Below are positions 10,704 through 19,932 of a stretch of DNA of 64,000 nucleotides, one piece after another. A program made the translations under genes and the position numbers. The first letter of the stretch is position 1. Each line of letters opens with the position of its first letter. The stretch is from Microvirga sp. (GTDB taxonomy: Bacteria > Pseudomonadota > Alphaproteobacteria > Rhizobiales > Beijerinckiaceae). The notes below the pieces were generated by a model. It did no database searches and was not told the DNA's origin. It saw nothing but the letters and a program-made list of their open reading frames with translations. The DNA lies in NCBI GenBank assembly GCA_031181145.1, contig JAPSLB010000006.1:1-64000 (forward strand), given 5' to 3'.

Positions 10704-12503
10704 ATGACGATCCTTCTCGATCGGCGATATGAACGCGCGCTCGACCGCCTCGTGCGCGAGTGGGGGAGCGGCGAGTATCGCGGAAGCATAATCGAGGCGT
10801 GGCTCTTCGAGGACGAGGAGCCACGTCGCAGAGCCGAAGCGCTGCTGGCGGAAGCCGGCGTCACGGCGCGCATCCGCAGCGCCTACAAGCCGCTCGTGCA
10901 CGCTTTCCTCGAAGACATCGACGCGGCCGGTCTGGAGCGCGTTGCCATTCGATACCCGGTCCACGAGAGTGCCGATCCGATCCGCTTTCTCTCAGAGACC
11001 TATCCTCTTCCGGCCTTGCTGGAGGGGGTGGATGTGGCGTTCGAGACAGGCGGGGCGGATCTGCACTATCGCGTCCGGTGCGAATATCGCGACGGGCGCG
11101 TGGCCGATCATGCGGTTTTCGCGCCCAACCGCCTGCGCGCGAACCACATCGGCCAATCAGACCTCGCCTGCGCGGGCTGGATCAAGGCAACGAACCTGCC
11201 CGATGGAGCCCCGGACTGGGACGAGCCGTTCGAAACGGAGATCGAGCAGGTTTTCCAGGCAGTCATGCATGCCCTCATGACCCATGACTGGCCGCAGCAG
11301 GAGCCCTATGCGGAGAAGATCGCCATCGATGTGACGATCGCGGGCATCGAGCGGTCCCTGGGTTACGGCGACGAGGTGATGAGCACCCGGGAGGCTCTGC
11401 ACGAGGATATCTATTTCTCCGCTCTCGAGTGGTTTCACCACCGAGCAGGACGAGCGCTCGACGACCGCACCCTGATGCCAGGGCGGATCGTGCCGGACAT
11501 CCGCGCGGGCAACGGCGAGGCCTGGATTCATGTGGCCCTGCGGGCCTTTGCATCACCCCGGGATTCTGCGAAGCCTGTTCAGGATCTGGAGCGGGCGGAT
11601 TCGTCTCCGGGGCTGTCCCAGATCGAGCAGGAGCTCGCCGCTCTGCCTGGCGAAGGTTTCCAGTCAATCTCGTGCGAGGGGAGGTTCGTGCGCGGCATCT
11701 ATCGGAGCGGCTCACGCGCCGCCGTTCTCGTCACGAGCGGACAGCACGCCAACGAAACCTCCGGGCCTGTCGGGGCGTTCAGGGCCGTGCGCCGCCTGCT
11801 TGCCAACCCCGATGCGAACATCGCCTTCATTCCGGTCGAGAACCCGGACGGCTATGCCCTTCACGAGAGGCTTTGCGAGATCAATCCCCGCCATCTGCAC
11901 CATGCGGCACGCTATACCTCTCTCGGCAGCGACCTGGAGTACGGGCCCGAGGAGCCGGTTCACGAAATCGGTGCGAGGCGGAAGGCGCTGGAACTGTCCA
12001 ATGCACGGTTGCATGTCAATCTGCACGGCTATCCGGCCCATGAATGGACGCGTCCGTTCACGGGCTACCTCCCGCGCGGCTTCGAGCAATGGGCGCTTCC
12101 GCAGGGCTTCTTTCTGATCCTGCGATATCACCCGTCTTGGTCGGAGACAGCGCGGACCTTCATCGAGGCCGTCACGCGGGGGCTTTCGGCGGTGCCCGGA
12201 CTAGCCGACTTCACCCGTCGTCAGCTTGAGCTTTGTTCCGCTCATTCGGGCGGTGCTCCCCATGAGATGATCAACGATGTGCCGTGCTTGCTGGCGGCGC
12301 AGGAGCGCCACCCGACGCCGTTGACGCTGATCACCGAGTTCCCCGACGAGACGATCTATGGCGATGCTTACCGCTTCGCTCACACGGTGCAGATGGCAAC
12401 CGTCATCGCTGCGGAGGAGGCTTTCGCGACGATCATGGAGGCCGGAGCGTCGGATGCATTGACGGAATCCGCCATCGCAAACGATCCGATGCGCCGCTTC
12501 TGA
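10704..12503 (+). CDS. M14-family zinc metallopeptidase with an N-terminal domain of unknown function
   Basis: The C-terminal 260 residues form a peptidase M14 (carboxypeptidase A/succinylglutamate desuccinylase-like) domain: His348 and Glu351 in SGQHANETSG and His441 in NLHGYPAHEW are the likely zinc ligands, NPDGY (380-384) is a family motif, and Glu545 in ITEFPDET is the candidate catalytic base. Residues 1-300 have no motif I recognise; they are acidic and aromatic-rich without membrane segments. No signal peptide is seen, so it is probably cytoplasmic. It begins 12 bases after the oligopeptide ATPase, suggesting that it processes imported peptides or cell-wall peptides. Exact substrate unknown. 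Confidence 0.82.
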   Translation: MTILLDRRYERALDRLVREWGSGEYRGSIIEAWLFEDEEPRRRAEALLAEAGVTARIRSAYKPLVHAFLEDIDAAGLERVAIRYPVHESADPIRFLSETYPLPALLEGVDVAFETGGADLHYRVRCEYRDGRVADHAVFAPNRLRANHIGQSDLACAGWIKATNLPDGAPDWDEPFETEIEQVFQAVMHALMTHDWPQQEPYAEKIAIDVTIAGIERSLGYGDEVMSTREALHEDIYFSALEWFHHRAGRALDDRTLMPGRIVPDIRAGNGEAWIHVALRAFASPRDSAKPVQDLERADSSPGLSQIEQELAALPGEGFQSISCEGRFVRGIYRSGSRAAVLVTSGQHANETSGPVGAFRAVRRLLANPDANIAFIPVENPDGYALHERLCEINPRHLHHAARYTSLGSDLEYGPEEPVHEIGARRKALELSNARLHVNLHGYPAHEWTRPFTGYLPRGFEQWALPQGFFLILRYHPSWSETARTFIEAVTRGLSAVPGLADFTRRQLELCSAHSGGAPHEMINDVPCLLAAQERHPTPLTLITEFPDETIYGDAYRFAHTVQMATVIAAEEAFATIMEAGASDALTESAIANDPMRRF

Positions 12504-12560
12504 ACGGCGTCTCGTTCATACGCGCCTTCGGTTCCGCACGAGCAAGGCCTGATCGTCGCC

Positions 12561-12585
12561 GGAACAGGACACCCAAGCCGCCGTT
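12561..12585 (+). promoter_or_regulatory. Candidate EcfG (general stress sigma factor) promoter
   Basis: GGAAC at 12561-12565 and GTT at 12583-12585 with exactly 17 bases between them (CGTT if the preceding C is counted). This matches the consensus known for the alphaproteobacterial general stress sigma factor EcfG. It lies 36 bases before the ATG of the erythromycin-esterase-family gene, leaving room for a short leader with a GAGG ribosome site. Two more copies of the same motif occur in this window. Pattern match only. Confidence 0.65.
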
Positions 12586-12620
12586 AGAGGAGAAACATTC
12601 TCTCCGCTCGAGGTGCGACG

Positions 12621-13964
12621 ATGGCGCGTTTTTCCTGGAAGCAGAATGAGAACGAAGCCTCGATCGAAGAGGCGATCGGCGTCGTGCGCGAGCATGGAGA
12701 GCCTCTGCCTCCGATCGAGGACGAGGAAGGGTTCGGCGCCATGTTCGACCGTTTCGCGGATGCCAAAGTGGTGCTTCTCGGCGAGGCGACCCACGGCACC
12801 TCCGAGTTCTACCGGGCCCGCGCGGCCATCACGCGGCGCCTCATCGAGCGCCATGGATTCAACATCGTGGCTGTCGAGGCCGACTGGCCCGATGCGGCGC
12901 GCATCGATGCCTATGTGCGACACCGCCACCTTCCTGAAGGGGATGAGGTCGCCTTCGAGCGCTTTCCCACCTGGATGTGGCGCAACGAGGAGGTTTACGA
13001 TTTCGTCAACTGGATGCGCGCCTACAACAAGGAACGCCCCGAGGACGGCCGTGCCGAGTTTCGCGGGCTCGACGTCTACAGCCTCAATTCGTCCATTCGC
13101 TCGGTGCTCGATTACCTCGACAAGGTCGATCCAGTAGCCGCGAAAGAGGCGAGGGGACGCTATGGCTGCCTGAGTCCCTGGCAGTCGGATCCGGCGCGTT
13201 ACGGTCGGGCGGTCGTCTCCGGGCAGAAGAAGCCCTGCGACGAGAAATTGCTGCGTCAGCTCCAGGAGATTCTCGACAAGCGCATTGACTATCTCGAGGT
13301 CGGTGGCGGCGAGCAGTTCTTCGATGCGGTGCAGAATGCCAAGATCGTCCATGCGGCTGAACATTATTACCGGATCATGTACGAGGGAGCGACGGAATCG
13401 TGGAACCTGCGCGACCGTCACATGTTCGATACCCTCCAAAGCCTACTGGCGCGCCGCGAGAACGCCAAGGCGGTGGTCTGGGCGCATAATTCCCACATCG
13501 GCAATGCCTCCGCCACTGCCATGGGCTGGCAGGGCGAGTTCAACATCGGCGAGCTGTGCCGTAAGGCCTATAGAGAGGAGGCGGTTCTCATTGGCTTCGG
13601 CACTGACCGGGGCACCGTGGCCGCCGCCGACGACTGGGACGAGCCTATGCAGATCAAGACCGTGCTGCCGGCCAGGCCCGACAGTCATGAGCGGATCTTC
13701 CGCGAAGCGGGCCTCAGGTCTTTCCTGACCGACTGGCGGGAGAACCTCCAGGAGGACTTGAAGGGGGCTCTGTCGCGTCCGCGCCTGGAGCGGGCCATCG
13801 GCGTGGTCTACCGGCCGGAAACGGAGCTCTACAGTCATTACTTCGAGGCCATCCTAGCCGAGCAGTTCGACGCCTTCGTCTGGTTCGAGGAGACCAGGGC
13901 GGTAACGCCGCTGACCCATGCCCATGGGGAGGGGATGCCGGAAACCTATCCCTTCGGCCTTTGA
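12621..13964 (+). CDS. Erythromycin esterase family protein
   Basis: Cytoplasmic hydrolase-like protein of 447 residues in the erythromycin esterase (EreA/EreB) family. Visible family marks are VVLLGEATHGTSEFY near residue 50, IVAVEADWPDAARIDAY, FPTWMWRNEEV and AVVWAHNSHIGNA, where Glu and His residues build the catalytic pocket in characterised members. Most chromosomal homologues in environmental bacteria have no proven macrolide activity, so resistance should not be assumed. An EcfG-type promoter 36 bases upstream suggests stress induction and an expression unit separate from the peptidase cluster. The ATG has GAGGAG further upstream and GAGGTGCGACG next to it. Confidence 0.88.
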   Translation: MARFSWKQNENEASIEEAIGVVREHGEPLPPIEDEEGFGAMFDRFADAKVVLLGEATHGTSEFYRARAAITRRLIERHGFNIVAVEADWPDAARIDAYVRHRHLPEGDEVAFERFPTWMWRNEEVYDFVNWMRAYNKERPEDGRAEFRGLDVYSLNSSIRSVLDYLDKVDPVAAKEARGRYGCLSPWQSDPARYGRAVVSGQKKPCDEKLLRQLQEILDKRIDYLEVGGGEQFFDAVQNAKIVHAAEHYYRIMYEGATESWNLRDRHMFDTLQSLLARRENAKAVVWAHNSHIGNASATAMGWQGEFNIGELCRKAYREEAVLIGFGTDRGTVAAADDWDEPMQIKTVLPARPDSHERIFREAGLRSFLTDWRENLQEDLKGALSRPRLERAIGVVYRPETELYSHYFEAILAEQFDAFVWFEETRAVTPLTHAHGEGMPETYPFGL

Positions 13965-14210
13965 GGGCAGGGCGCCCTATCTTTCCGGCAGGTGCAGCTC
14001 TCCCGACTCTTCCTCGCCATCCCCGCCGGAGGCCCCCATGCTCCGCCGTCATCCTATTCCCTCCTTCGTCATGGCCTCCGCGACCCTGACCATGGTGGGT
14101 GAGGGGCGGGCTGCGCCCTGCGGCGACACTCCCCCGCCTTGCCCCGGCAGGCGGCCCCTGCTAACTGACGACCAACCCCTTTCAACCGACCATTAAGCAG
14201 GGCTTTTCCC

Positions 14211-15863
14211 GTGTCCCGTCAGTTCATCTACCACATGCGTGGCCTCTCCAAGACCTATTCGGGCGGCAAGAAGGTCTTGGACAACATCCACCTGTCCTTC
14301 TATCCCGATGCCAAGATCGGCGTGCTCGGCGTCAACGGCGCCGGTAAGTCTACCCTGCTGCGCATCATGGCCGGCATCGATACCGACTGGACCGGCGAGG
14401 CCTGGGTGGCGGAAGGAGCCCGCGTGGGCTACCTGCCGCAGGAGCCTCAGCTCGATCCGTCGAAGAACGTCCGCGAGAACGTCATGGAGGGCGTCGCCGC
14501 CAAGAAGGCGCTGCTCGACCGCTACAACGAGATCGCCATGAACTACTCGGAGGAGACGGCGGACGAGATGACCCGTCTCCAGGACGAGATCGAGGCCAAA
14601 GGCCTGTGGGATCTCGATTCCCAGGTGGATCAGGCCATGGACGCCCTGCGCTGCCCGCCGGACGACTGGCCGGTGGATAAGCTCTCGGGCGGCGAGCGCC
14701 GCCGCGTGGCGCTCTGCAAGCTGCTCCTCGAGCAGCCGGAGCTGCTGCTCCTCGACGAGCCGACCAACCATCTCGACGCCGAGACCACCGCCTGGCTCGA
14801 AGGGCACCTGCGCAATTACCCGGGCGCGATCCTCATCGTCACCCACGACCGCTACTTCCTGGACAACGTGACGGGCTGGATTCTCGAGCTCGACCGCGGC
14901 CGTGGCATCCCCTACGAGGGCAACTACTCGTCGTGGCTCGAACAGAAGCAGAAGCGCCTCCAGCAGGAGGGCCGTGAGGAAGAGGCCCGCCAGCGCACCA
15001 TCGAGCGTGAGCGCGAATGGGTGTCGGCCTCGCCCAAGGCCCGTCAGGCCAAGTCGAAGGCCCGTATCCAGCGCTATGAGGATCTCGTGGCCAAGGCCAA
15101 CGAGAAGGGCCCGACGACGGCTCAGATCATCATTCCCATCGCGGAGCGCCTGGGCAACAACGTCATCGAGTTCGACAATCTCAAGAAGGCTTTCGACGAC
15201 AAGCTCCTCATCGACGGCCTGTCCTTCAAGCTGCCGCCAGGCGGCATCGTCGGCGTGATCGGCCCGAACGGCGCCGGCAAGACCACCCTGTTCCGCATGA
15301 TCACGGGGCAGGAGCAGCCGGACGAGGGCAGCATTACCATCGGCGAGAGCGTGAAGCTCGGCTATGTGGACCAGAGTCGCGATTCCCTCGATGCGAACAA
15401 GACGCTCTACGAGGAGATTTCGGGCGGCAACGAGGTGCTCTATCTCGGCAAGCGCGAGATCAATGCGCGTGCCTATTGCTCGGCCTTCAACTTCAAGGGT
15501 TCCGACCAGCAGAAGAAGGTCGGCGTGCTCTCGGGCGGCGAGCGCAACCGCGTGCATCTCGCCAAGATCCTGAAATCGGGCTCCAACGTCCTGCTCCTCG
15601 ACGAGCCGACCAATGACCTCGACGTGGATACGCTGCGGGCGCTTGAAGAGGCGCTGGAGGATTACGCGGGCTGCGCCGTGATCATCAGCCACGACCGCTG
15701 GTTCCTCGACCGTATCGCCACCCACATCCTCGCCTTCGAGGGCGACAGTCATGTGGAGTGGTTCGAGGGCAACTTCGCGGATTACGAGGAGGACAAGAAG
15801 CGCCGCCTCGGCACGGACTCCACGATCCCGCACCGGATCAAGTACAAGAAGTTCACGCGGTAA
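14211..15863 (+). CDS. ettA: Energy-dependent translational throttle protein EttA (ABC-F)
   Basis: Soluble ABC-F ATPase that binds the ribosomal E site and gates elongation according to ATP/ADP ratio; 550 residues, the normal length. Two NBDs are seen: the first with [22 protein letters not shown] and [12 protein letters not shown]; the second with [22 protein letters not shown] and [11 protein letters not shown]. The charged linker and the second-domain start [14 protein letters not shown] are typical of EttA. The GTG at 14211 gives the conserved N-terminus [16 protein letters not shown]; the next ATG, at 14235, would remove it. The 246 bases before it contain no supported gene. A short-chain dehydrogenase follows eight bases after the stop. 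Confidence 0.95.
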   Translation: MSRQFIYHMRGLSKTYSGGKKVLDNIHLSFYPDAKIGVLGVNGAGKSTLLRIMAGIDTDWTGEAWVAEGARVGYLPQEPQLDPSKNVRENVMEGVAAKKALLDRYNEIAMNYSEETADEMTRLQDEIEAKGLWDLDSQVDQAMDALRCPPDDWPVDKLSGGERRRVALCKLLLEQPELLLLDEPTNHLDAETTAWLEGHLRNYPGAILIVTHDRYFLDNVTGWILELDRGRGIPYEGNYSSWLEQKQKRLQQEGREEEARQRTIEREREWVSASPKARQAKSKARIQRYEDLVAKANEKGPTTAQIIIPIAERLGNNVIEFDNLKKAFDDKLLIDGLSFKLPPGGIVGVIGPNGAGKTTLFRMITGQEQPDEGSITIGESVKLGYVDQSRDSLDANKTLYEEISGGNEVLYLGKREINARAYCSAFNFKGSDQQKKVGVLSGGERNRVHLAKILKSGSNVLLLDEPTNDLDVDTLRALEEALEDYAGCAVIISHDRWFLDRIATHILAFEGDSHVEWFEGNFADYEEDKKRRLGTDSTIPHRIKYKKFTR

Positions 15864-15871
15864 GGTTCACC

Positions 15872-16558
15872 TTGGGGACTTACCTCATCACAGGCGTAGG
15901 ACGCGGGATCGGGCAGGAGCTCGCCCGCGCCCTTCTCTTGCGCGGCGAGCGGGTGATCGGTACGCTACGCGATACCGTGCAAGCTCCAGAGGCTTTGAAC
16001 GAGTTTATCGAAGGCAGACAGCTCAGGCTGTCCACGCTCGATGTTCGTGACGACACATCGATTGCAGAAGCTGTGCGGCAGATCGATGAGCCGGTGGATG
16101 TACTGGTCAACAATGCGGGCATCATCGGCCCGCAGCGACAATCGACGCTCGACATGGATTTTGCCGGGTTTCTCGAAACCCTGCAGGTCAACACACTTGG
16201 TCCGCTGCGGATTGCACAGGCATTTCTTCCTCACTTGAGGCGAGCGACGAATTCTAAGATCATGACGATCAGCAGCCGCATGGGCTCGCTCTCCTACGCA
16301 AAATCGGACCGGATCGCCTATCGGGCTTCGAAAGCCGCCGTTAACAAGGTGATGCAAGGCCTCGCTACGGATCTTCAGCCTGAGGGGATCATCGTGGTTG
16401 CCGTGCATCCCGGTTGGGTGCGGACGGACATGGGCGGTTCAGGCGGCGACATCTCCGTCGAGGAGAGCGCAGCAGGGCTCATCCGGCTCATGGATCGGCT
16501 TGCCCCTGAAGAATCAGGTGGCTTCTTCAATTGGCAAGGCGAGCGCATCCCGTTCTGA
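15872..16558 (+). CDS. Short-chain dehydrogenase/reductase (SDR) family oxidoreductase
   Basis: NAD(P)-dependent oxidoreductase of about 228 residues. It has the cofactor motif ITGVGRGIGQELA at the N-terminus, NNAGIIG, an active-site Ser in ISSRMGS and the YRASK catalytic Tyr-x-x-x-Lys. It resembles the CsgA/YciK-like small SDRs whose substrates are unknown. The start is uncertain: the TTG at 15872 gives MGTYLITG and has AAGG about seven bases upstream; the track start at 15758 lies inside ettA. Likely co-transcribed with ettA. No metabolic context identifies its substrate. Confidence 0.8.
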   Translation: MGTYLITGVGRGIGQELARALLLRGERVIGTLRDTVQAPEALNEFIEGRQLRLSTLDVRDDTSIAEAVRQIDEPVDVLVNNAGIIGPQRQSTLDMDFAGFLETLQVNTLGPLRIAQAFLPHLRRATNSKIMTISSRMGSLSYAKSDRIAYRASKAAVNKVMQGLATDLQPEGIIVVAVHPGWVRTDMGGSGGDISVEESAAGLIRLMDRLAPEESGGFFNWQGERIPF

Positions 16559-16636
16559 CATCCTCGGGACGGGATGGTCCGGGGTGAGCAGGATCGTAGA
16601 GGCGGTGCCCTACGGCTGCTTGCGCAGCCTCGGCCT

Positions 16637-16879
16637 TCAGATCTTCAAGATATCTTTTGCTTGGTCGAGAAGCCTTTCGGACTCGTCATGATTGCCCGCC
16701 TTGTGGGCGGCCTCGCCCCGTCGCCGAAGGTCCATCACCCTTTCCCGGTCGGAAGCCGAGAGCTGAGCTGTCTGCAGAGCTCTGTCGATAGCCGTCATCT
16801 CCTGCGGGCATCGGTTGGCGGAAGCGGGCCCGGCAGCCGCGAAGCTCAATGTCAAAACGAGAGCGATCATGCGATTCAT
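16637..16879 (-). CDS. Small secreted protein of unknown function
   Basis: An 80-residue protein starting MNRMIALVLTLSFAAAGPASA, a good Sec signal peptide with cleavage after ASA, followed by a charged helical region (CPQEMTAIDRALQTAQL, then RRRGEAAHKAGNHDESERL). The Ala/Asp/Glu-rich tail resembles one tetratricopeptide-like helix pair, as in small periplasmic proteins of Hyphomicrobiales. I chose the ATG at 16879 because GGGAGGAACC immediately precedes it; the longer track ORF adds a basic leader without homologue-like features. It is divergent from the AMP nucleosidase gene. One mature-region cysteine (Cys24). Function not recognised. Confidence 0.68.
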   Translation of the reverse strand: MNRMIALVLTLSFAAAGPASANRCPQEMTAIDRALQTAQLSASDRERVMDLRRRGEAAHKAGNHDESERLLDQAKDILKI

Positions 16880-17089
16880 GGGTTCCTCCCATGCGCCCCC
16901 GCTTCTATTCTTATTCCAGCGAGGCCAAGGGGGGAAGAGGAACTTCGAGGGAGGCGGACGGCAGCGAGGCGGGATCAATTTGCTCTCTCTCGGTTTATAT
17001 GCCTGACTACATCCCAACAAGAGTGTTGGGTTCGTTGCCTCAAACGTGTATGACCCTTGAGGCACGAGACATAAGGCGAGACTTATCCC

Positions 17090-18565
17090 GTGCCAGCCGA
17101 TCCGATCACTTTTCAATCTGTAGAAACGCCCGAGGAAGCCGTCGAGCGGCTAATCGAGCTTCATGACAGCGCCGTCGAGGCGCAACGTCACGCTCTCGAG
17201 CATTTCTTCGCCAAGGGCACGCCTCCCACTCCACAGGAGAGGTCCCGCTTCCGCTATCCCGAGCTTCGGGTGGACTACCGGGCCAATTCCGTTCCGCCGG
17301 TCAAGCAGCGGGCCTATGCCAAGTTCCAGGGGGCCGGGGTCTATGCGACCACGATCACGCAGCCCGCCTTCTTCAGGAGCTATCTTCTGGAGCAATTGAA
17401 CCATCTCGTGCGGGACTACGGCGCCACGCTCGAGGTGGGCATCAGCGATCAGGAAATTCCCTATCCCTACATTTTCGAGCGCGGAGACGAGCTTGGGCGC
17501 GGTGCGCATTCGGCCTCCGAGCTTGCGCAGCATTTCCCGACGCCGCTGCTCGCCAAGGTCGGTGACGAAATCGCGGACGGTACCTGGATCTTCCACGAGA
17601 ACGAGCCGCGTCCGCTCTCGCTCTTCGACGCCGCGCGTGTCGATTACTCCCTGCGCCGCCTCGTGCATTACACGGGTAGCGACTGGCGCTCGATGCAGCC
17701 CTGGATCCTGCTCACCAACTACCACCGCTATGTGGATCAGTTCGTCCGCTGGGCCGTGAAGGAACTGGCGAACGAGGAGGGGCCTTACAGCAGGCTCGTG
17801 ATGCCGGGCGGCATCACGATCGATCGCGGTCTCGACGAGGCCGCCGTCGAGGACCTGATCGGCTCATCGCCGTGGCACCGCTTCCAAATGCCCGCCTATC
17901 ACCTGATGCGCAAGGACGGGCAGGGCGTATCGCTGGTCAACATCGGCGTCGGTCCCTCGAACGCGAAGAACATCACGGACCATCTGGCCGTGCTCCGCCC
18001 GCATTGCTGGCTCATGGTGGGGCATTGCGGCGGTTTGCGGCAGTCGCAAGCGATCGGCGATTATGTGCTGGCACATGGCTATCTGCGGCGCGACCGCATT
18101 CTCGACGGCGCCGTGCCGCCGGAAATTCCGGTGCCGGCGCTCGCAGAAATCCAGGTGGCGCTGCAGGAGGCGGCCGTGCAGGTCACGGGCGAGCGCGGTG
18201 AGGCCTTGAAGCGCCGCCTGCGCACCGGAACCGTCGTGACCTATGACGATCGCAACTGGGAGCTCCGCTGGAGCCAGGAACGGCGGCAGATCAATCTTTC
18301 GCGCGCCATCGCGGTGGATATGGAGAGCGGCACCATCGCCGCGCAGGGCTATCGCCTGCGTGTTCCCTACGGCACACTGCTCTGCGTCTCCGACAAGCCC
18401 CTGCACGGCGAGATCAAGCTGCCCGGCGCGGCCAGTGCCTTCTACGAGCGCGCGGTGAGCGAGCACCTCATGATCGGTTTGGCGGCCGTCGATATCCTGC
18501 GGGGGCAGAGGGCTTCCGTGCATTCGCGGAAACTGCGCAGTTTCGACGAGCCTCCCTTCCGCTAA
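17090..18565 (+). CDS. amn: AMP nucleosidase
   Basis: Cytoplasmic enzyme that cleaves AMP to adenine and ribose-5-phosphate, balancing the adenylate pool. The 491 residues comprise the N-terminal AMN-specific domain (up to about 220) and a C-terminal phosphorylase-type nucleosidase domain with LVNIGVGPSNAKNITDHL, WLMVGHCGGLRQSQ, the nucleoside-site stretch AVDMESGTIAAQGYR and the catalytic-type Asp in LLCVSDKPLHGE. Start is the GTG at 17090, with no strong ribosome site close by; GAGAC lies further upstream. Divergent from the small secreted protein gene. No terminator is evident in the 350 bases after it. Confidence 0.93.
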   Translation: MPADPITFQSVETPEEAVERLIELHDSAVEAQRHALEHFFAKGTPPTPQERSRFRYPELRVDYRANSVPPVKQRAYAKFQGAGVYATTITQPAFFRSYLLEQLNHLVRDYGATLEVGISDQEIPYPYIFERGDELGRGAHSASELAQHFPTPLLAKVGDEIADGTWIFHENEPRPLSLFDAARVDYSLRRLVHYTGSDWRSMQPWILLTNYHRYVDQFVRWAVKELANEEGPYSRLVMPGGITIDRGLDEAAVEDLIGSSPWHRFQMPAYHLMRKDGQGVSLVNIGVGPSNAKNITDHLAVLRPHCWLMVGHCGGLRQSQAIGDYVLAHGYLRRDRILDGAVPPEIPVPALAEIQVALQEAAVQVTGERGEALKRRLRTGTVVTYDDRNWELRWSQERRQINLSRAIAVDMESGTIAAQGYRLRVPYGTLLCVSDKPLHGEIKLPGAASAFYERAVSEHLMIGLAAVDILRGQRASVHSRKLRSFDEPPFR

Positions 18566-18877
18566 GATTCTTTCGTGACGCTCCGGCGTGTCGTGCTGAG
18601 CCGAAGCTCCGCTTCAAGCGCCGCGCTCCAAAGAAGAAGCGACCGGATCGATTCCGAGAGCGGTGTCTGCTGTCTGGATCAATGGCTTCGGCTTGTTTCC
18701 GGATCCTTCGGAACAGGCATTCTGCCGATATGCTTCCCTCCACGCTTATCGTCCTTGAACATTGAGCCTCTTTTCGCGGCCATCGCGGGGCTGCTGCGGC
18801 TGCGGGGTTCTGACCCTGCGGCCCTGGTCCAGCCGCGCAGGTGACATCCTACGTCCGGCTTGCCCTCGATTCAAAAT
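18566..18877. other. Intergenic stretch without a supported gene
   Basis: These bases lie between amn and the sahR-like gene. An 89-codon plus-strand frame and a 91-codon minus-strand frame cross it, but neither has a ribosome site, a signal peptide or a recognisable product. I found no tRNA, riboswitch or clear terminator. The 3' end turns sharply AT-rich just before the operator of the next gene. Confidence 0.6.
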
Positions 18878-18898
18878 AGATATAAATATATCTTTATA
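18878..18898 (+). promoter_or_regulatory. AT-rich palindromic operator of the sahR-like/metF/metH operon
   Basis: Two overlapping perfect inverted repeats lie 21-41 bases before the ATG of the ArsR-type regulator: AGATATA-AA-TATATCT (18878-18893) and TATAAA-N6-TTTATA (18881-18898). They stand out in a GC-rich sequence. ArsR-family repressors bind such short dyads at their own promoters, so autoregulation and control of metF and metH is the natural reading. The AT-rich run may also include the -10 element. Binding is inferred. Confidence 0.65.
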
Positions 18899-18918
18899 TG
18901 TAAGAGCGAGTTTGGCGC

Positions 18919-19932
18919 ATGGCTGACAAGAAGGCTCCATCTCTGGATCTGACGCTGGACGTCCTGCGGGCCGCCGCAGAGGAAACGCGCCTGCGCATCC
19001 TGGCCCTGCTGGCCGAGGGCGAGCTCTCGGTGTCCGATCTCACCGACATTCTCGGGCAGTCCCAACCGCGAATCTCACGCCATTTGAAGCTGCTCGTGGA
19101 AGCCGGTCTCGTGGAGCGGCATCGGGAAGGGGCCTGGGCCTTCTTCCGGCTGACCGACCGGGGCACCGCCTTCCGGATCATCCGTCCGACCCTCGAGAGC
19201 CTCGATCGGTCCGACCCGCAACTGCTGGAAGACCGAACCCGTTTGGAGGCGGTCCGGGCGCAGCGCTCCCAGGCCGCTCAGGCGTATTTTTCCAGGCTTG
19301 CCCCGGAATGGGACCGCCTGCGCTCCCTCCATGCGCCTGAGGCCGTAGTCGAGGCGGCCGTGCTCGAGGCGCTGGGGCCGAAGCCGATCCGCGATCTCGT
19401 CGATCTCGGGACGGGCACGGGCCGCATGCTGCAGCTCCTCGCGCCGCGCGCCGGCCGCACCGTCGGTCTCGATGCGAGCCATGCCATGCTCTCGGTGGCC
19501 CGCGCCAATCTCGAGAAGGCAGGACTGCGCGGCATCGAACTGCGGCAGGGCGATATCTACGCGCCGCCGTTCCCGAGGGACACGTTCGATCTGGTGATCA
19601 TTCATCAGGTCCTGCATTACCTGGACGATCCCGCCCGCGCGATCCGCGAGGCCGCTCGTCTCGTTGCTCCGGGCGGGCGCATTCTCGTGGTGGATTTCGC
19701 GCCGCATAAGCTCGAATTCCTGCGGGAGAGACAGGCCCATCGCCGGCTCGGCTTCGCGCCCTCGCAGGTCGCCGGCTGGCTCGACGAGGCAGGCCTCGAT
19801 TGCACGCTGACCAAAGAAATCGCGCCGCCTCGGAAGGGCGATGACCAATTGACCGTGTCCCTTTGGCTCGGACAGGACCGCCGCGTAGTTACGGACTGGC
19901 CCTTGACCCAGCCCGACAGAGAGGTTGCCTGA
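18919..19932 (+). CDS. ArsR-family regulator fused to a SAM-dependent methyltransferase domain (SahR-like)
   Basis: 337 residues with two parts. Residues about 8-90 form a winged-helix ArsR domain (LRAAAEETRLRILALLAEGELSV, then SQPRISRHLKLL as recognition helix). Residues about 120-310 form a class I methyltransferase fold with motif I LVDLGTGTGRMLQLL, DASHAML and LVAPGGRILVVD. No metal-binding ELCVC motif is present. The domain pair and the position before metF and metH fit SahR, the S-adenosylhomocysteine-responsive repressor of methionine-cycle genes in Proteobacteria. The methyltransferase domain would then act as the ligand sensor rather than an enzyme; this is inferred. Its TGA overlaps the ATG of metF, and a palindromic operator sits just upstream. 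Confidence 0.85.
   Translation: MADKKAPSLDLTLDVLRAAAEETRLRILALLAEGELSVSDLTDILGQSQPRISRHLKLLVEAGLVERHREGAWAFFRLTDRGTAFRIIRPTLESLDRSDPQLLEDRTRLEAVRAQRSQAAQAYFSRLAPEWDRLRSLHAPEAVVEAAVLEALGPKPIRDLVDLGTGTGRMLQLLAPRAGRTVGLDASHAMLSVARANLEKAGLRGIELRQGDIYAPPFPRDTFDLVIIHQVLHYLDDPARAIREAARLVAPGGRILVVDFAPHKLEFLRERQAHRRLGFAPSQVAGWLDEAGLDCTLTKEIAPPRKGDDQLTVSLWLGQDRRVVTDWPLTQPDREVA

Noticed and set aside
13918-14196. 92-codon ORF between the erythromycin-esterase gene and ettA
   Set aside because: Starts inside the upstream gene, Pro/Arg-rich, no ribosome site; the gap shows no convincing gene.
14193-15833. 546-codon minus-strand ORF opposite ettA
   Set aside because: Antisense shadow of a conserved ABC-F gene; Leu/Val/Glu-rich translation without motifs.
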